DNA from: JACKIP01 sp963710165
GTDB taxonomy: Bacteria > Pseudomonadota > Alphaproteobacteria > Micavibrionales > Micavibrionaceae
Reading direction: 5' to 3'
DNA length: 64,000 nt
Assembly (NCBI GenBank): GCA_963710165.1
Contig: CAVPYZ010000004.1
Coordinates: forward strand, 248,001 to 312,000
Shown: in pieces, positions 56,168 through 64,000 of the stretch
Position numbering within the stretch: position 1 is the first letter of the stretch
Layout of the letters: the number at the start of each line of letters is the position of its first letter
Position numbers and translations under genes: made by a program
The notes under the pieces: generated by a model
What the model saw: only the letters and a program-made list of their open reading frames with translations
Database searches by the model: none
What the model was told of the DNA's origin: nothing

Positions 56168-59100
56168 CTAAGCTGCGGCTGCTTTCTTGCGCGAGAAACC
56201 TATCCTAAGGGTCATATTACTTAAGGAATGCTCGTAAGAATATTCCACGCTCTGTAACTTACCAAAAGTCAGGCTTTGAGATAATGTTTCCGACTTGATA
56301 AAATCTTCATGTGGCTGAAGCGTTTCGGATAATTCGACTGGGCCCTCAACATATAAATCAATTCGATCAGATACATGCAAATCGGCTTCTTTACGACTTT
56401 GCTGGATCATACGAACCAGATCCCTTGCCAAGCCTTCGGACTCCAACTCGGGTGTGATAGTCGTATCCAGTATGACCGCGCCTTGTCCTGATAATGGTTG
56501 TGCGGTTGTACCGTCGCCTGTCACAAGCTGCATGGCGTAATCATTATCTGCCAAAGATAGCGTATGTCCGGCGATTTCGATTGTGCCGTCGCCGTTATCA
56601 TTCCATTTTCCTTGTTTGGAGGCAGGCATAATGTCCTTCATGGCACCACCGACACGTTTACCGATGGCGGGATTAACTTTCAATTCTAATGTTCCAAAAT
56701 TCCCTAAATCTTCCGAAAGCACGACAGATTTGACATTGACCTCGTCTTTGATCAAATCCTTGAACGGTTCCAACATATTGGCATTATTTGATGCCACAAC
56801 AAGTTCGTTAAGGGGCAGGCGCACACGCAATGTCTCTTTCTCACGAATACCAAGCGTGGCAGAGCATACCTCGCGCACGCGGTCCATTGCGGCGACAAGG
56901 GTTTCATTGGCAGCAAAGTCTTCTGCATTTGGCCAATCGGCCAAATGAACCGATTCCTCATTCGTCAGATTTTTATAAATCTGATCTGTTAGCATCGGTA
57001 GGAACGGCGCGGCGACCTTACAAAATGTTACGAGCGCTGTATAAAGCGTATCATACGCATCAATCTTATCCTGCGTTTTTTCCTCGCCCCAGAAACGATC
57101 GCGGGAGCGGCGGATATACCAGTTATTCAGCGCGTCCAGATATTTCCAGATGGTATCGCACGCTTCGGGAATGTGATAGCCATCCATTGAAGCTTCTGTT
57201 TGTTTAACCAGTTGTCTGGTTTTTGCCAGAATATATTGGTCAAGAACATTGGTCGCATCTGATATGACTTCACCGCGAATATGATCGGCATTGGCATAAA
57301 GCGCATAAAAGGAATAAGCATTCCAAATCGGATTCATGACCTGATTTCGCACTTGTCCGATGGCAACCCCGTCTTGCGGAATCGCCAGATCACCCCCATT
57401 CATCAGCGGCGTTGAAACCATATACCAGCGCAGCGCATCCGCACCATATGTATTAAACACATCTACGGGATCAGGATAATTCTTTAAACGTTTGGATAGC
57501 TTTTGCTTATTTTCATCCAATACAACACCGTGACAGATACAATTCTGGAACGGCGCACGATCAAACAAAGCGGTAGACATAACCATGAGGGTATAAAACC
57601 AGCCGCGAGTCTGGGCGATATATTCGACAATAAAATCACCGGGGAAATGCGCATCGAACCAGTCTTTATTTTCGAACGGATAATGTACCTGTGCGAATGG
57701 CATAGAGCCGGATTCAAACCAGCAATCCAGAACATCTTCAACGCGGCGCATGGTTGATTTTCCGCTTGGGTCGTCGGGGTTGGGACGTGTCAGGTTATCA
57801 ATTTCAGGACGATGGAGGTCATTCACCTTCACGCCAAAATCTTTTTCCAGTTCTTCGATAGAGCCGTAACAATCCATACGTGGAAAGTCCGGATTATCTG
57901 ACTTCCAGATCGGAATGGGCGAGCCCCAAAAACGGTTACGCCCGATATTCCAGTCACGCGCATTTTCCAGCCACTTGCCGAAAGAGCCGTCTTTAATATG
58001 GTTTGGCACCCATTCTATATTCTGGTTCAATTCAACCATACGATCCTTGATCGCGGAGACTTCCAGATACCATGAATTGATCGCTTTATAAATCAATGGC
58101 TGATCGGTGCGCCAACAATGCGGATAATTGTGATCGATGGTTTCCTGACGGAAAAGTTTATCTTCTTCTTTCAATTTTTGCATGATCGGCTTATTTGCAT
58201 CCAACCATAATTGCCCTTCAAAATCGGATACTTCGGATGTGAATTTACCAGTGGAATCAATCGGCACAACAACAGGAATTCCGTGTTCGCGGCAATTTAC
58301 CAAATCCTCCTCACCAAACCCCGGGGCTTGGTGGACAACGCCTGTACCATCTTCTGCCGCAACATAATCAGCCAGCAAAACTTTAAACGCGCCGTCCTCT
58401 TTCAAATGCGCGAAGTAGGGAAGGAGTGGTTCGTAAGTGAGACCTTCAAGATCAGAGCCTTTTAAAATTTTGCATCGATTTCAGCATCTCCAAACTCTTT
58501 AGCGTATGCATGCAGGACACGTTCTTCTGCGATTACATAATTTAAATCCATCTTTTTCAACAACAGCATACTCAATATCTGGCCCAACAGCGAGCGCCAA
58601 ATTCGATGGCAATGTCCAAGGCGTTGTCGTCCATGCCAGCATATATGTTGGTTTGCCGTCGATGTCCTTATCCAATTTAAATTTCACCGTGACCGCGGGG
58701 TCTTGGCGCATGCGGTAGCTGTCATCCAGCTTGGTTTCGAAGTTGGAGAGTGGCGATTCGACCGCCCATGAATAAGGCACAACACGGTAATCTTCGTAAA
58801 TCAAACCCTTATCATATAGGGTCTTGAACGCCCACATGACGGATTCCATATAGGATTTATCCATGGTTTTATAGCTGTTCTCAAAATCGACCCAGCGCGC
58901 CATACGGTTGACGTAAAATTCCCAATCTTCGGTAAATTGCTGAACGGAAGAACGGCAGGCTTTATTGAACTTGTCCATCCCGTAATCCAGAATTTCAATC
59001 CGTCCCGAAATACCCAGTTCTTTTTCCGTGGTCAATTCTGCGGGAAGGCCGTGGCAATCCCACCCAAAACGACGCTCGACACGCTTACCTTTCATGGTTT

Positions 59101-59341
59101 GATAGCGCGGCACCATGTCCTTAATAAAGCTGGTAACGATATGTCCGTAATGCGGCATACCATTCGCGAAAGGAGGGCCATCGTAAAAGACGAATTCATC
59201 ATCTGCAGAGCGATTATCGATCGATTTCTGAAAGATATTTTCGTCTTTCCAGAATTTCTGAATGCTTTCCTCTAACTTTGGATAGTCGGGAAGCCCTTGG
59301 CTGTGCGGATATGGTTTGAAATTTTTATCATCTGTCATCAT
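56168..59341 (-). CDS. ileS: Isoleucyl-tRNA synthetase (eukaryotic-like type), two compensating indels
   Basis: Class I synthetase of about 1,057 residues. N-terminal frame (59341-58499): FANGMPHYGHIVTSF with the HIGH-type signature, FGWDCHGLPAE. C-terminal frame (58405-56168): the editing domain (TGVVHQAPGFGEEDLV), KLSKRLKNYPDP (KMSKS-type), DCWFESGSMPFAQ, and the anticodon-binding part. The HYGH and SKRLKNYPDP patterns and the length fit the IleS2/eukaryotic-like subgroup. Between 58468 and 58546 the frame shifts twice: one base missing in TTTT (plus strand 58468-58471) and one extra in AAA (58544-58546); correcting both restores YVIAEERVLHAYAKEFGDAE. The gene is essential, so a sequencing artefact is likely. 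The start codon (59341 or 59338) is approximate. Confidence 0.9.
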
Positions 59342-59411
59342 AGATATATGGCAAGAACGCACCAAAAGTGCAAGTGCGAAAGACTTATCAATGATTTAGA
59401 TGTCGCAAAAA

Positions 59412-60698
59412 CTAAGTCTTATCTTCTTTCGCACATGTGAAATTGTACATGCCAATAAAAGCGAGGGGATTTTTCTTTTCAAACTCATCCCATAAATCAA
59501 GATTTTTGAAGTCTTCCGGTGACGAATGTTGCTGGAAAAACGTATCAAGACGGTTATCTTTTCTGAAGAAACTGATAAACTTTAGTCCCAATTCATCAAG
59601 ATGCTCTTTTATTTGCGGAATATCAAATTGATGTTCCTGCACATGGAACAGCATATCACGACATTCTGATGTAGAATAAAAGTCACCCATTAATGTCAGG
59701 GGGGCAAGGTTATGTTCAGAGGGCAGCTTTTTAATATGACGCCTGACTTTACGCAGATTTTGCATGCTGTATGACATCATCTGCGGCTCTATCAATGTGG
59801 CGCGCGCTATTCTGACAGCCGCGCGTGCGTGGGAGCTGTAGAGGCTTATAATGAATTGTCCGCCGGGGTTTAAAACGCTTGTCAGCGCTTTCCAACCCGC
59901 TTTCGGGTTCTCCATATGATGTAACACACCTGTGCTGATAATCAGATCATATGTTTGTTTCAAGTCTTTTACATCCAGAATATCACCATGATGAAAAGTA
60001 ATATTTTTTACCTGATATGAGTCCATCTTTCTTTTTGCGTAAGACAAACTTGCAAGGCTAAGATCAATGGCGGTGATTGTCGCGTTGGGGTAATCTTTGC
60101 TGAACTTGTAGAGTTGCTTTCCTGTTCCACATCCCGCGACCAATATATTCAGCTTATTTTGGTTGCTGACGTCGTTTTCTAAAACCCGTTCCGGATTGAT
60201 CCATCTGGGATATGGATTTTCTTCATATTGTTCACGCACTTTTTTTGAAACAGTGTTGCTGATGCTTCCAAAGCTTTTGATATTACTCTTAATTTTATCT
60301 TCTTCAATAAAATCAACAATACTATATTGAACAAGCGTCGAAAACTGCGGTGATGATAGCTTTTTCTCTAAGTCGAGCGCTACACTCTGAACATCTGATT
60401 TATATAAAATTTGATAGCAACTCAATGTTACAAGAGCCACTTCTAGGCTTTTATCCGTTTTATAAGTGCCTGATAGAATATTGGATTTTAACTCTTCCAG
60501 TTTTTGCTGTTCTTTATCCTCAACATCCCAAACGTATTCACTTTGGTATGCACGAAATGCGAGGTCGTATAATTTTTTTTTGAAAAACGAAGCCTGAAAA
60601 GGACGGTTTAAGTAGGCGCGCCTTTTTGATACAGCTCTGTTCTCGTTTGAGATATAAGCTTTTGCGGTAACTTGTTCTTTAAATGATAATATCGACAT
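59412..60698 (-). CDS. SAM-dependent methyltransferase with N-terminal helical domain
   Basis: 428 residues. About 1-150 are helical and unknown. QYEENPYPRW then introduces a class I methyltransferase core with NILVAGCGTGKQL (SAM binding), ITAIDLSLASL, and TGVLHHMENP. The QYEENPYPRW stretch is shared by a family of alphaproteobacterial proteins often linked to TPR or protein-modifying functions; the substrate is unknown. It lies between ileS and hisB on the same strand. Confidence 0.85.
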   Translation of the reverse strand: MSILSFKEQVTAKAYISNENRAVSKRRAYLNRPFQASFFKKKLYDLAFRAYQSEYVWDVEDKEQQKLEELKSNILSGTYKTDKSLEVALVTLSCYQILYKSDVQSVALDLEKKLSSPQFSTLVQYSIVDFIEEDKIKSNIKSFGSISNTVSKKVREQYEENPYPRWINPERVLENDVSNQNKLNILVAGCGTGKQLYKFSKDYPNATITAIDLSLASLSYAKRKMDSYQVKNITFHHGDILDVKDLKQTYDLIISTGVLHHMENPKAGWKALTSVLNPGGQFIISLYSSHARAAVRIARATLIEPQMMSYSMQNLRKVRRHIKKLPSEHNLAPLTLMGDFYSTSECRDMLFHVQEHQFDIPQIKEHLDELGLKFISFFRKDNRLDTFFQQHSSPEDFKNLDLWDEFEKKNPLAFIGMYNFTCAKEDKT

Positions 60699-60758
60699 AA
60701 TAAAATATTACTTCATATTTATGTATATAATCAAAGTTTTTTTGGAACAAAAAAGAAT

Positions 60759-61352
60759 TTATAAAACACCCTTTGTGCTGGGCAATTGATCTGCAGCGCG
60801 AGAGTCTTTCGAGACAGCCATACGTAGGGCTTTTGCCAGTGCTTTGAACAAGCTTTCTGCGATATGATGGTTATTCTCGCCGTATAGGTTTTCCGCATGA
60901 AGCGTTATACCGCCAGCATTGGCGACCGCTTGGAAAAATTCGCGAAACAACTCGGTTTCCATTTCTTCACCGATACGATCCAGAGTGAACTTGGCTTTGA
61001 ATACTAAAAAGGGACGCCCCGAAAAATCCAGAGCAACGCGTGAGAGCACCTCATCCATTGGTAAATAAGCATGGCCGTAACGCGTAATACCTGTCTTATC
61101 ACCCAGAGCCTGCTTCAAGGCTTGTCCCAATGCTATACCGGTATCTTCAACCGTGTGGTGTGCATCAATGTGTAGATCGCCCTTTACCTGAATATCTAAG
61201 TCGATCAGGCTATGCTTTCCCAATTGTTCTAACATATGATCAAAAAACCCGATGCCCGTTGCAATATCTGTCTTTCCGGTGCCGTCAAGATCGAGGCTCA
61301 GCTTAATATCTGTTTCTTTTGTTGTTCTGGTAATTGTCGATGTACGTTTCAT
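60759..61352 (-). CDS. hisB: Imidazoleglycerol-phosphate dehydratase
   Basis: Sixth step of histidine synthesis. The start at 61352 (MKRTSTITR) gives 197 residues, the family norm; an ATG at 61388 is open but adds 12 non-conserved residues. The manganese-binding motifs DAHHTVEDTGIALGQAL and ENNHHIAESLFKALA are intact. Single-domain type, without the phosphatase half of E. coli HisB. No other his genes are adjacent in the window. Confidence 0.96.
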   Translation of the reverse strand: MKRTSTITRTTKETDIKLSLDLDGTGKTDIATGIGFFDHMLEQLGKHSLIDLDIQVKGDLHIDAHHTVEDTGIALGQALKQALGDKTGITRYGHAYLPMDEVLSRVALDFSGRPFLVFKAKFTLDRIGEEMETELFREFFQAVANAGGITLHAENLYGENNHHIAESLFKALAKALRMAVSKDSRAADQLPSTKGVL

Positions 61353-61394
61353 AAGGTATCTTTTATCATTAAGCGCCACAAAGGTCATTATAAA

Positions 61395-61649
61395 ATGAGT
61401 TCGAATTTAACCCTCCTAGCGATTTTTGATAATCCTTCCGCATCCCATATTGCGCGTAGTTATCTGGAAGCATCAGATATCTTGTGTTTCGTTTTCGATG
61501 AAAATATTAGCGGTTTGGGATGGAGTTGCGGAACTGGGCGAAGTGGTATTAGGCTTATGGTTCATAAAGACCAATATGAAGAAGCGAAATTACTTTTAAA
61601 TGAAAACCCCGACATTGAAGATATGACGACAGATGAAAAAAATAGCTAA
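61395..61649 (+). CDS. DUF2007 family small protein
   Basis: 84 residues from the ATG at 61395; the longer frame from 61236 overlaps hisB antisense and is rejected. The ferredoxin-like fold pattern LLAIFDNPSASHIARSYLE ... RLMVHKDQYEEAKLLL matches the DUF2007 'putative signal transducing protein' family. Its last 17 bases overlap the start of the protease gene, suggesting coupling. Confidence 0.85.
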   Translation: MSSNLTLLAIFDNPSASHIARSYLEASDILCFVFDENISGLGWSCGTGRSGIRLMVHKDQYEEAKLLLNENPDIEDMTTDEKNS

Positions 61650-62988
61650 ACTCTTTATTACCCTCCATGTTTTTCTCTTCATAACATCATGCGCGCAAAT
61701 CGAAAAAGCCGATTATCAAACGCCTTTGTACATTCCGCGTGATGCCAATACCCCGCCGCTTTATTTTAGTGGATTGAAAATAGATATTCCAAAGGCGGAA
61801 GATATTGGTGTTGTCACGGATCAAGGTCGTTTTTGCGGTTTTCCTTATCAGCCTGTTGATCAGAAATTTTTACGCGGGGAAACAACAAAAGCGGAATTGC
61901 AGGAGATTTTCGAAAACGCATTAGAGCCCGTTGGCTATGACATCGTCTCTGCGCCGACATCTTTCTTTTTTGAAGATGAAGCAGAAGATGAGATGTTACG
62001 CACCGAATTCAAAATCGGGGCAAAACTGGTTGAGATTGATATGACCGCCTGCGCCCAGAAAGGTGCGTTGGGTTTTTTCGGATATCAGAGGGAAGGTGTA
62101 AAGGGGGAGATGTTTGCTGTTTATGACTGGTCTATCTTTGATAATATTCGCAAAACGACTGTTTATAAAACACGCACAATGGGATATACGAAACGTCGTG
62201 ACATTCATCCCGAGGGTCTGTCCTTAATGATTTATGACAGTTTTGAGATGGCGGCCTATAATCTGGCAAGTGATCGTTCCTTTTATGATCTGATGGTTCG
62301 AGGGGTCAAACCCGCACATTCTTTCGATACAAATTATAAAGATACTATGGCGCGTGCGCGTTTATATAACCCGAATGAGACTGTAAAAATTCCTTATCAG
62401 GGGCTTTCTTCCAAACTCAACTTAAAAGCCGCCAAAGATAATACGGTCATGGTGCAAAGCGGCGCGGGGCATGGCTCTGGCTTTTTTATTACTCGGCAGG
62501 GTCATATTTTAACAAATGCACATGTCGTAGGGAATGCCCAGCGCGTTCGTATTGTTACATCCGGCAAAGAGAGAACACTAAGTGCGGAAGTGTTGAGAAG
62601 TGATAAGGTGCGTGATGTTGCTTTACTGCGTCTTGAAGAACTGCCGAATGATTTTAATATAAAGCCGTTCTCTGTACGTAAGGCTTGGCCGAATATAGGT
62701 GAAGATATCTACGTAATTGGCGCGCCGTTGAGTAAGCGGCTACAAGACACTGTCACAAAAGGAATCATAAGTGCGCATCGTAAAGATTTTAAAATGTTTG
62801 GACAGACACTTGATTATTTACAGGCTGATGTTGCAATACAAGGCGGAAATTCCGGCGGCCCGATGATAGATTCGCGCGGTAACCTTATTGGAATGTCGGT
62901 TGCAGGGGTTGGGTTAAGCAATGAATCGCTTAATTATTTTATTCCAATTAATAGCGTTTTCACGTCATTAAATGTCGAAAAAATCTAA
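61633..62988 (+). CDS. Trypsin-like serine protease lipoprotein
   Basis: 451 residues: a lipoprotein signal with lipobox ITSC (Cys20), an N-terminal domain of about 250 residues that I do not recognise, and a C-terminal trypsin-like domain with the catalytic triad visible: His in LTNAHVVG, Asp in RDVALLRLEE, and Ser in QGGNSGGPMID. The trypsin fold is Deg/HtrA-like but has no PDZ domain, which is replaced by the N-terminal region. It probably acts in the periplasm, tethered to a membrane. Confidence 0.9.
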   Translation: MKKIAKLFITLHVFLFITSCAQIEKADYQTPLYIPRDANTPPLYFSGLKIDIPKAEDIGVVTDQGRFCGFPYQPVDQKFLRGETTKAELQEIFENALEPVGYDIVSAPTSFFFEDEAEDEMLRTEFKIGAKLVEIDMTACAQKGALGFFGYQREGVKGEMFAVYDWSIFDNIRKTTVYKTRTMGYTKRRDIHPEGLSLMIYDSFEMAAYNLASDRSFYDLMVRGVKPAHSFDTNYKDTMARARLYNPNETVKIPYQGLSSKLNLKAAKDNTVMVQSGAGHGSGFFITRQGHILTNAHVVGNAQRVRIVTSGKERTLSAEVLRSDKVRDVALLRLEELPNDFNIKPFSVRKAWPNIGEDIYVIGAPLSKRLQDTVTKGIISAHRKDFKMFGQTLDYLQADVAIQGGNSGGPMIDSRGNLIGMSVAGVGLSNESLNYFIPINSVFTSLNVEKI

Positions 62989-63036
62989 GCGCATAGCGAA
63001 AATATAAATAATAGTTAGTTTTTCAATAATTTAAGC

Positions 63037-63064
63037 TTGTAATTAATTTTTTTTGTTGTTATAT
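63037..63064 (+). promoter_or_regulatory. Candidate promoter for the structured RNA
   Basis: TTGTAA (63037-63042), a 16-base spacer and TTATAT (63059-63064). The start site predicted by this pair, near 63071, coincides with the 5' end of the first hairpin of the RNA candidate below, which is mutual support. Confidence 0.45.
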
Positions 63065-63070
63065 GTTTCA

Positions 63071-63224
63071 TGAGTTTTCTGTGAAGAGGAGAACTCATTC
63101 GATTTAAACGGACAACGGGTAAATCGGGTGTGATGAAACCAAGGTTTCATAAGTACACAAAGCAAGGAAAATCTTGCACAAAAAGCGCTCTGCTTTCATC
63201 CCCCACAGAAACAGGGCGTTTTTT
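63071..63224 (+). ncRNA. Structured non-coding RNA candidate, about 154 nt
   Basis: No reading frame of note lies in 62989-63318, yet the sequence folds into ordered stems. They are 63071-63080/63088-63097 (10 bp), CGATTTA/TAAATCG at 63100-63106 and 63120-63126, ATGAAACC/GGTTTCAT at 63133-63150, GCAAG/CTTGC at 63162-63177, and a 13-bp terminator at 63180-63224. I checked it by eye against RNase P, SRP, tmRNA and 6S features and found no match. It could be a regulatory RNA, or a leader, although its own terminator argues against the latter. Confidence 0.6.
63180..63224 (+). terminator. Rho-independent terminator of the RNA candidate
   Basis: A 13-bp stem (63180-63192 with 63212-63224; two G-T pairs) closes a 19-base loop; its 3' arm ends in a run of six T. 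It lies 95 bases before hslV. Confidence 0.75.
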
Positions 63225-63282
63225 ACGGTCAAAATTCCGAAAAATTTTCTAAGCTTAATAAAATCCCAACTTTCAAAGTTTA

Positions 63283-63311
63283 CTTGACGTTTTATGTTAT
63301 TCGTCGCATAT
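63283..63311 (+). promoter_or_regulatory. Possible heat-shock-type promoter of hslV
   Basis: CTTGAC at 63283-63288 followed 16 bases later by CGCATAT (63305-63311) resembles RpoH (sigma-32) promoters, which use CTTGAA and CCCATNT. Transcription would start almost at the hslV ATG (63319), and no ribosome binding site is present, so the mRNA may be leaderless. Confidence 0.35.
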
Positions 63312-63318
63312 CATCCCT

Positions 63319-63885
63319 ATGACTTCAAAAGAATTTAATCCTTATGATGCCCATCAATGGCACGCAACCACAATCCTTTCCGTTCGTAAAGGTAATGACG
63401 TCGTGATCGCAGGTGATGGTCAGGTTTCAATGGGGCCGACTGTTTTAAAATCAAATGCACGCAAGGTACGCCGTCTTGGAAAAGATCAGAAAATTGTCGC
63501 CGGATTTGCGGGTGCAACGGCAGATGCCTTTACACTATTCGAGCGTTTGGAAGCCAAGTTGGAGGCGCATCCGGGGCAATTAACCCGTGCATGTGTTGAA
63601 CTTGCCAAAGACTGGCGGACCGACAAATACCTACGCCGTCTGGAAGCTCTGATGGCGGTTTGTGATAAAGACACGTCCTTGATCTTAACAGGAACCGGCG
63701 ATGTTGTTGAGCCGCAAGACGGTATTATCGGTATTGGCTCGGGCGGAAATTACGCGCTTTCTGCCGCGCGCGCCCTCATCGATCAAAAAGGTATGAGCGC
63801 CGAAGACATCGCCCGCAAAGCCATGAAAGTTGCTGCGGACATTTGTGTTTATACAAATGAAAATGTTGTTCTAGAGAAATTATAA
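63319..63885 (+). CDS. hslV: ATP-dependent protease subunit HslV
   Basis: 188-residue proteolytic subunit of the HslVU (ClpQY) complex. A 16-residue N-terminal extension precedes the catalytic Thr of TTILSVRKG, as is usual in Alphaproteobacteria. Family motifs GDGQVSMGPTVLK, KVRRL, GFAGATADAFTLFERLE and IGIGSGGNYALSAARAL are intact. hslU normally follows but is not visible in the last 115 bases of the window. Confidence 0.95.
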   Translation: MTSKEFNPYDAHQWHATTILSVRKGNDVVIAGDGQVSMGPTVLKSNARKVRRLGKDQKIVAGFAGATADAFTLFERLEAKLEAHPGQLTRACVELAKDWRTDKYLRRLEALMAVCDKDTSLILTGTGDVVEPQDGIIGIGSGGNYALSAARALIDQKGMSAEDIARKAMKVAADICVYTNENVVLEKL

Positions 63886-63952
63886 GATAAATATGACGGA
63901 TAATGAGTTGATCCGCTTCGGTAGACAAATAATTTAGAAAGACGTAATTGGA

Positions 63953-64000
63953 GTGAATTTTGCTGACTGGACATTATTTGAGTGGGTAGAGAATATTATA
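63953..64000 (+). CDS. Possible partial CDS at the right edge
   Basis: A GTG at 63953 opens 16 codons to the window end, reading NFADWTLFEWVENII, which is protein-like. The binding site (TTGGAG) is directly adjacent, so the start is doubtful; an upstream in-frame stop lies at 63935. The preceding 14-codon frame at 63892-63936 (MTDNELIRFGRQII) is too short to call. Confidence 0.2.
   Translation, partial: MNFADWTLFEWVENII

Noticed and set aside
61236..61394. Longer N-terminus for the DUF2007 protein
   Set aside because: It overlaps hisB on the opposite strand and the extra residues do not match the family; ATG at 61395 gives the normal length.
63892..63936. 14-codon frame MTDNELIRFGRQII as a gene
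   Set aside because: Resembles the beginning of MoeB/ThiF-type proteins but stops at once; too short to support a call.
1..64000. CRISPR arrays, tRNA, rRNA, insertion sequences, prophage
   Set aside because: No direct repeat-spacer pattern, cloverleaf, transposase or phage gene was seen. This was a by-eye check; tRNAscan-SE and ISfinder searches would settle it.

Overview
The window looks like chromosomal DNA of an AT-rich alphaproteobacterium. Supporting signs are a Cox15-type heme A synthase, a YumC-like ferredoxin-NADP reductase, HslV with an N-terminal extension, and SPFH, RadA-CvpA-PurF and CinA-like genes of alphaproteobacterial type. The mix of type IV pili, a Lap-like giant adhesin and an RTX protein would suit a surface-attached or predatory (Micavibrio-like) lifestyle, but this is inference and the genus cannot be named from the sequence alone.

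Layout. 1-4018: a truncated aminotransferase, a possible small RNA with a strong terminator, a secreted orphan, ctaA/COX15 and an FNR-like reductase. 4130-21268: a one-strand, tightly packed type IV pilus cluster closest in style to MSHA pili. It holds the assembly ATPase, the platform protein, a PilM-PilN fusion, PilO-like and PilP-like proteins, a TPR protein, the retraction ATPases PilT and PilU, a lipoprotein secretin and two paralogous pilins. Interleaved are an ABC exporter ATPase, its ABC-2 type permease, a helical membrane protein, a prepilin-peptidase-like protein that lacks the peptidase half, and a membrane-embedded AraC regulator. 21272-33457: housekeeping genes (slipin, radA, cvpA, purF, SDR, mscS, aminotransferase, cinA-like, map, radC, purB, lipoprotein). 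33746-46510: a Lap-like type I secretion locus with a ~2,470-residue adhesin, TolC, ABC transporter and HlyD. 46515-63885: an orphan gene, thrS-infC, moxR and a ClpA-like ATPase, an rsmC-like methyltransferase, an RTX protein, ileS, a methyltransferase, hisB, DUF2007, a trypsin-like lipoprotein, a structured non-coding RNA candidate and hslV.

How the parts fit. The pilus genes form an extension/retraction machine (PilB-like, PilT/PilU, PilC) aligned by a PilMN-PilO-PilP-like complex under a secretin. The embedded ABC genes recall the PilGHI transporter of Myxococcus pilus clusters. The type I locus would export the giant adhesin, whose N-terminal region carries TAAG/PAAG motifs like those cut by LapG proteases, although no LapG/LapD gene lies in the window. 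The RTX protein at 54222-55979 shares a DUF4114-like domain and the C-terminal secretion domain with the adhesin, so it may use the same exporter.

Sequence quality. Three genes carry apparent frameshifts: the adhesin near 35770, moxR near 51800, and ileS with two compensating indels at 58468-58546. IleS is essential and its shifts sit in short homopolymers, so assembly indel errors are the simplest explanation, at least for ileS and moxR. Two genes appear to use rare AUN starts: pilC (ATT) and infC (ATC). No tRNA, rRNA, CRISPR array, insertion sequence or prophage was seen.
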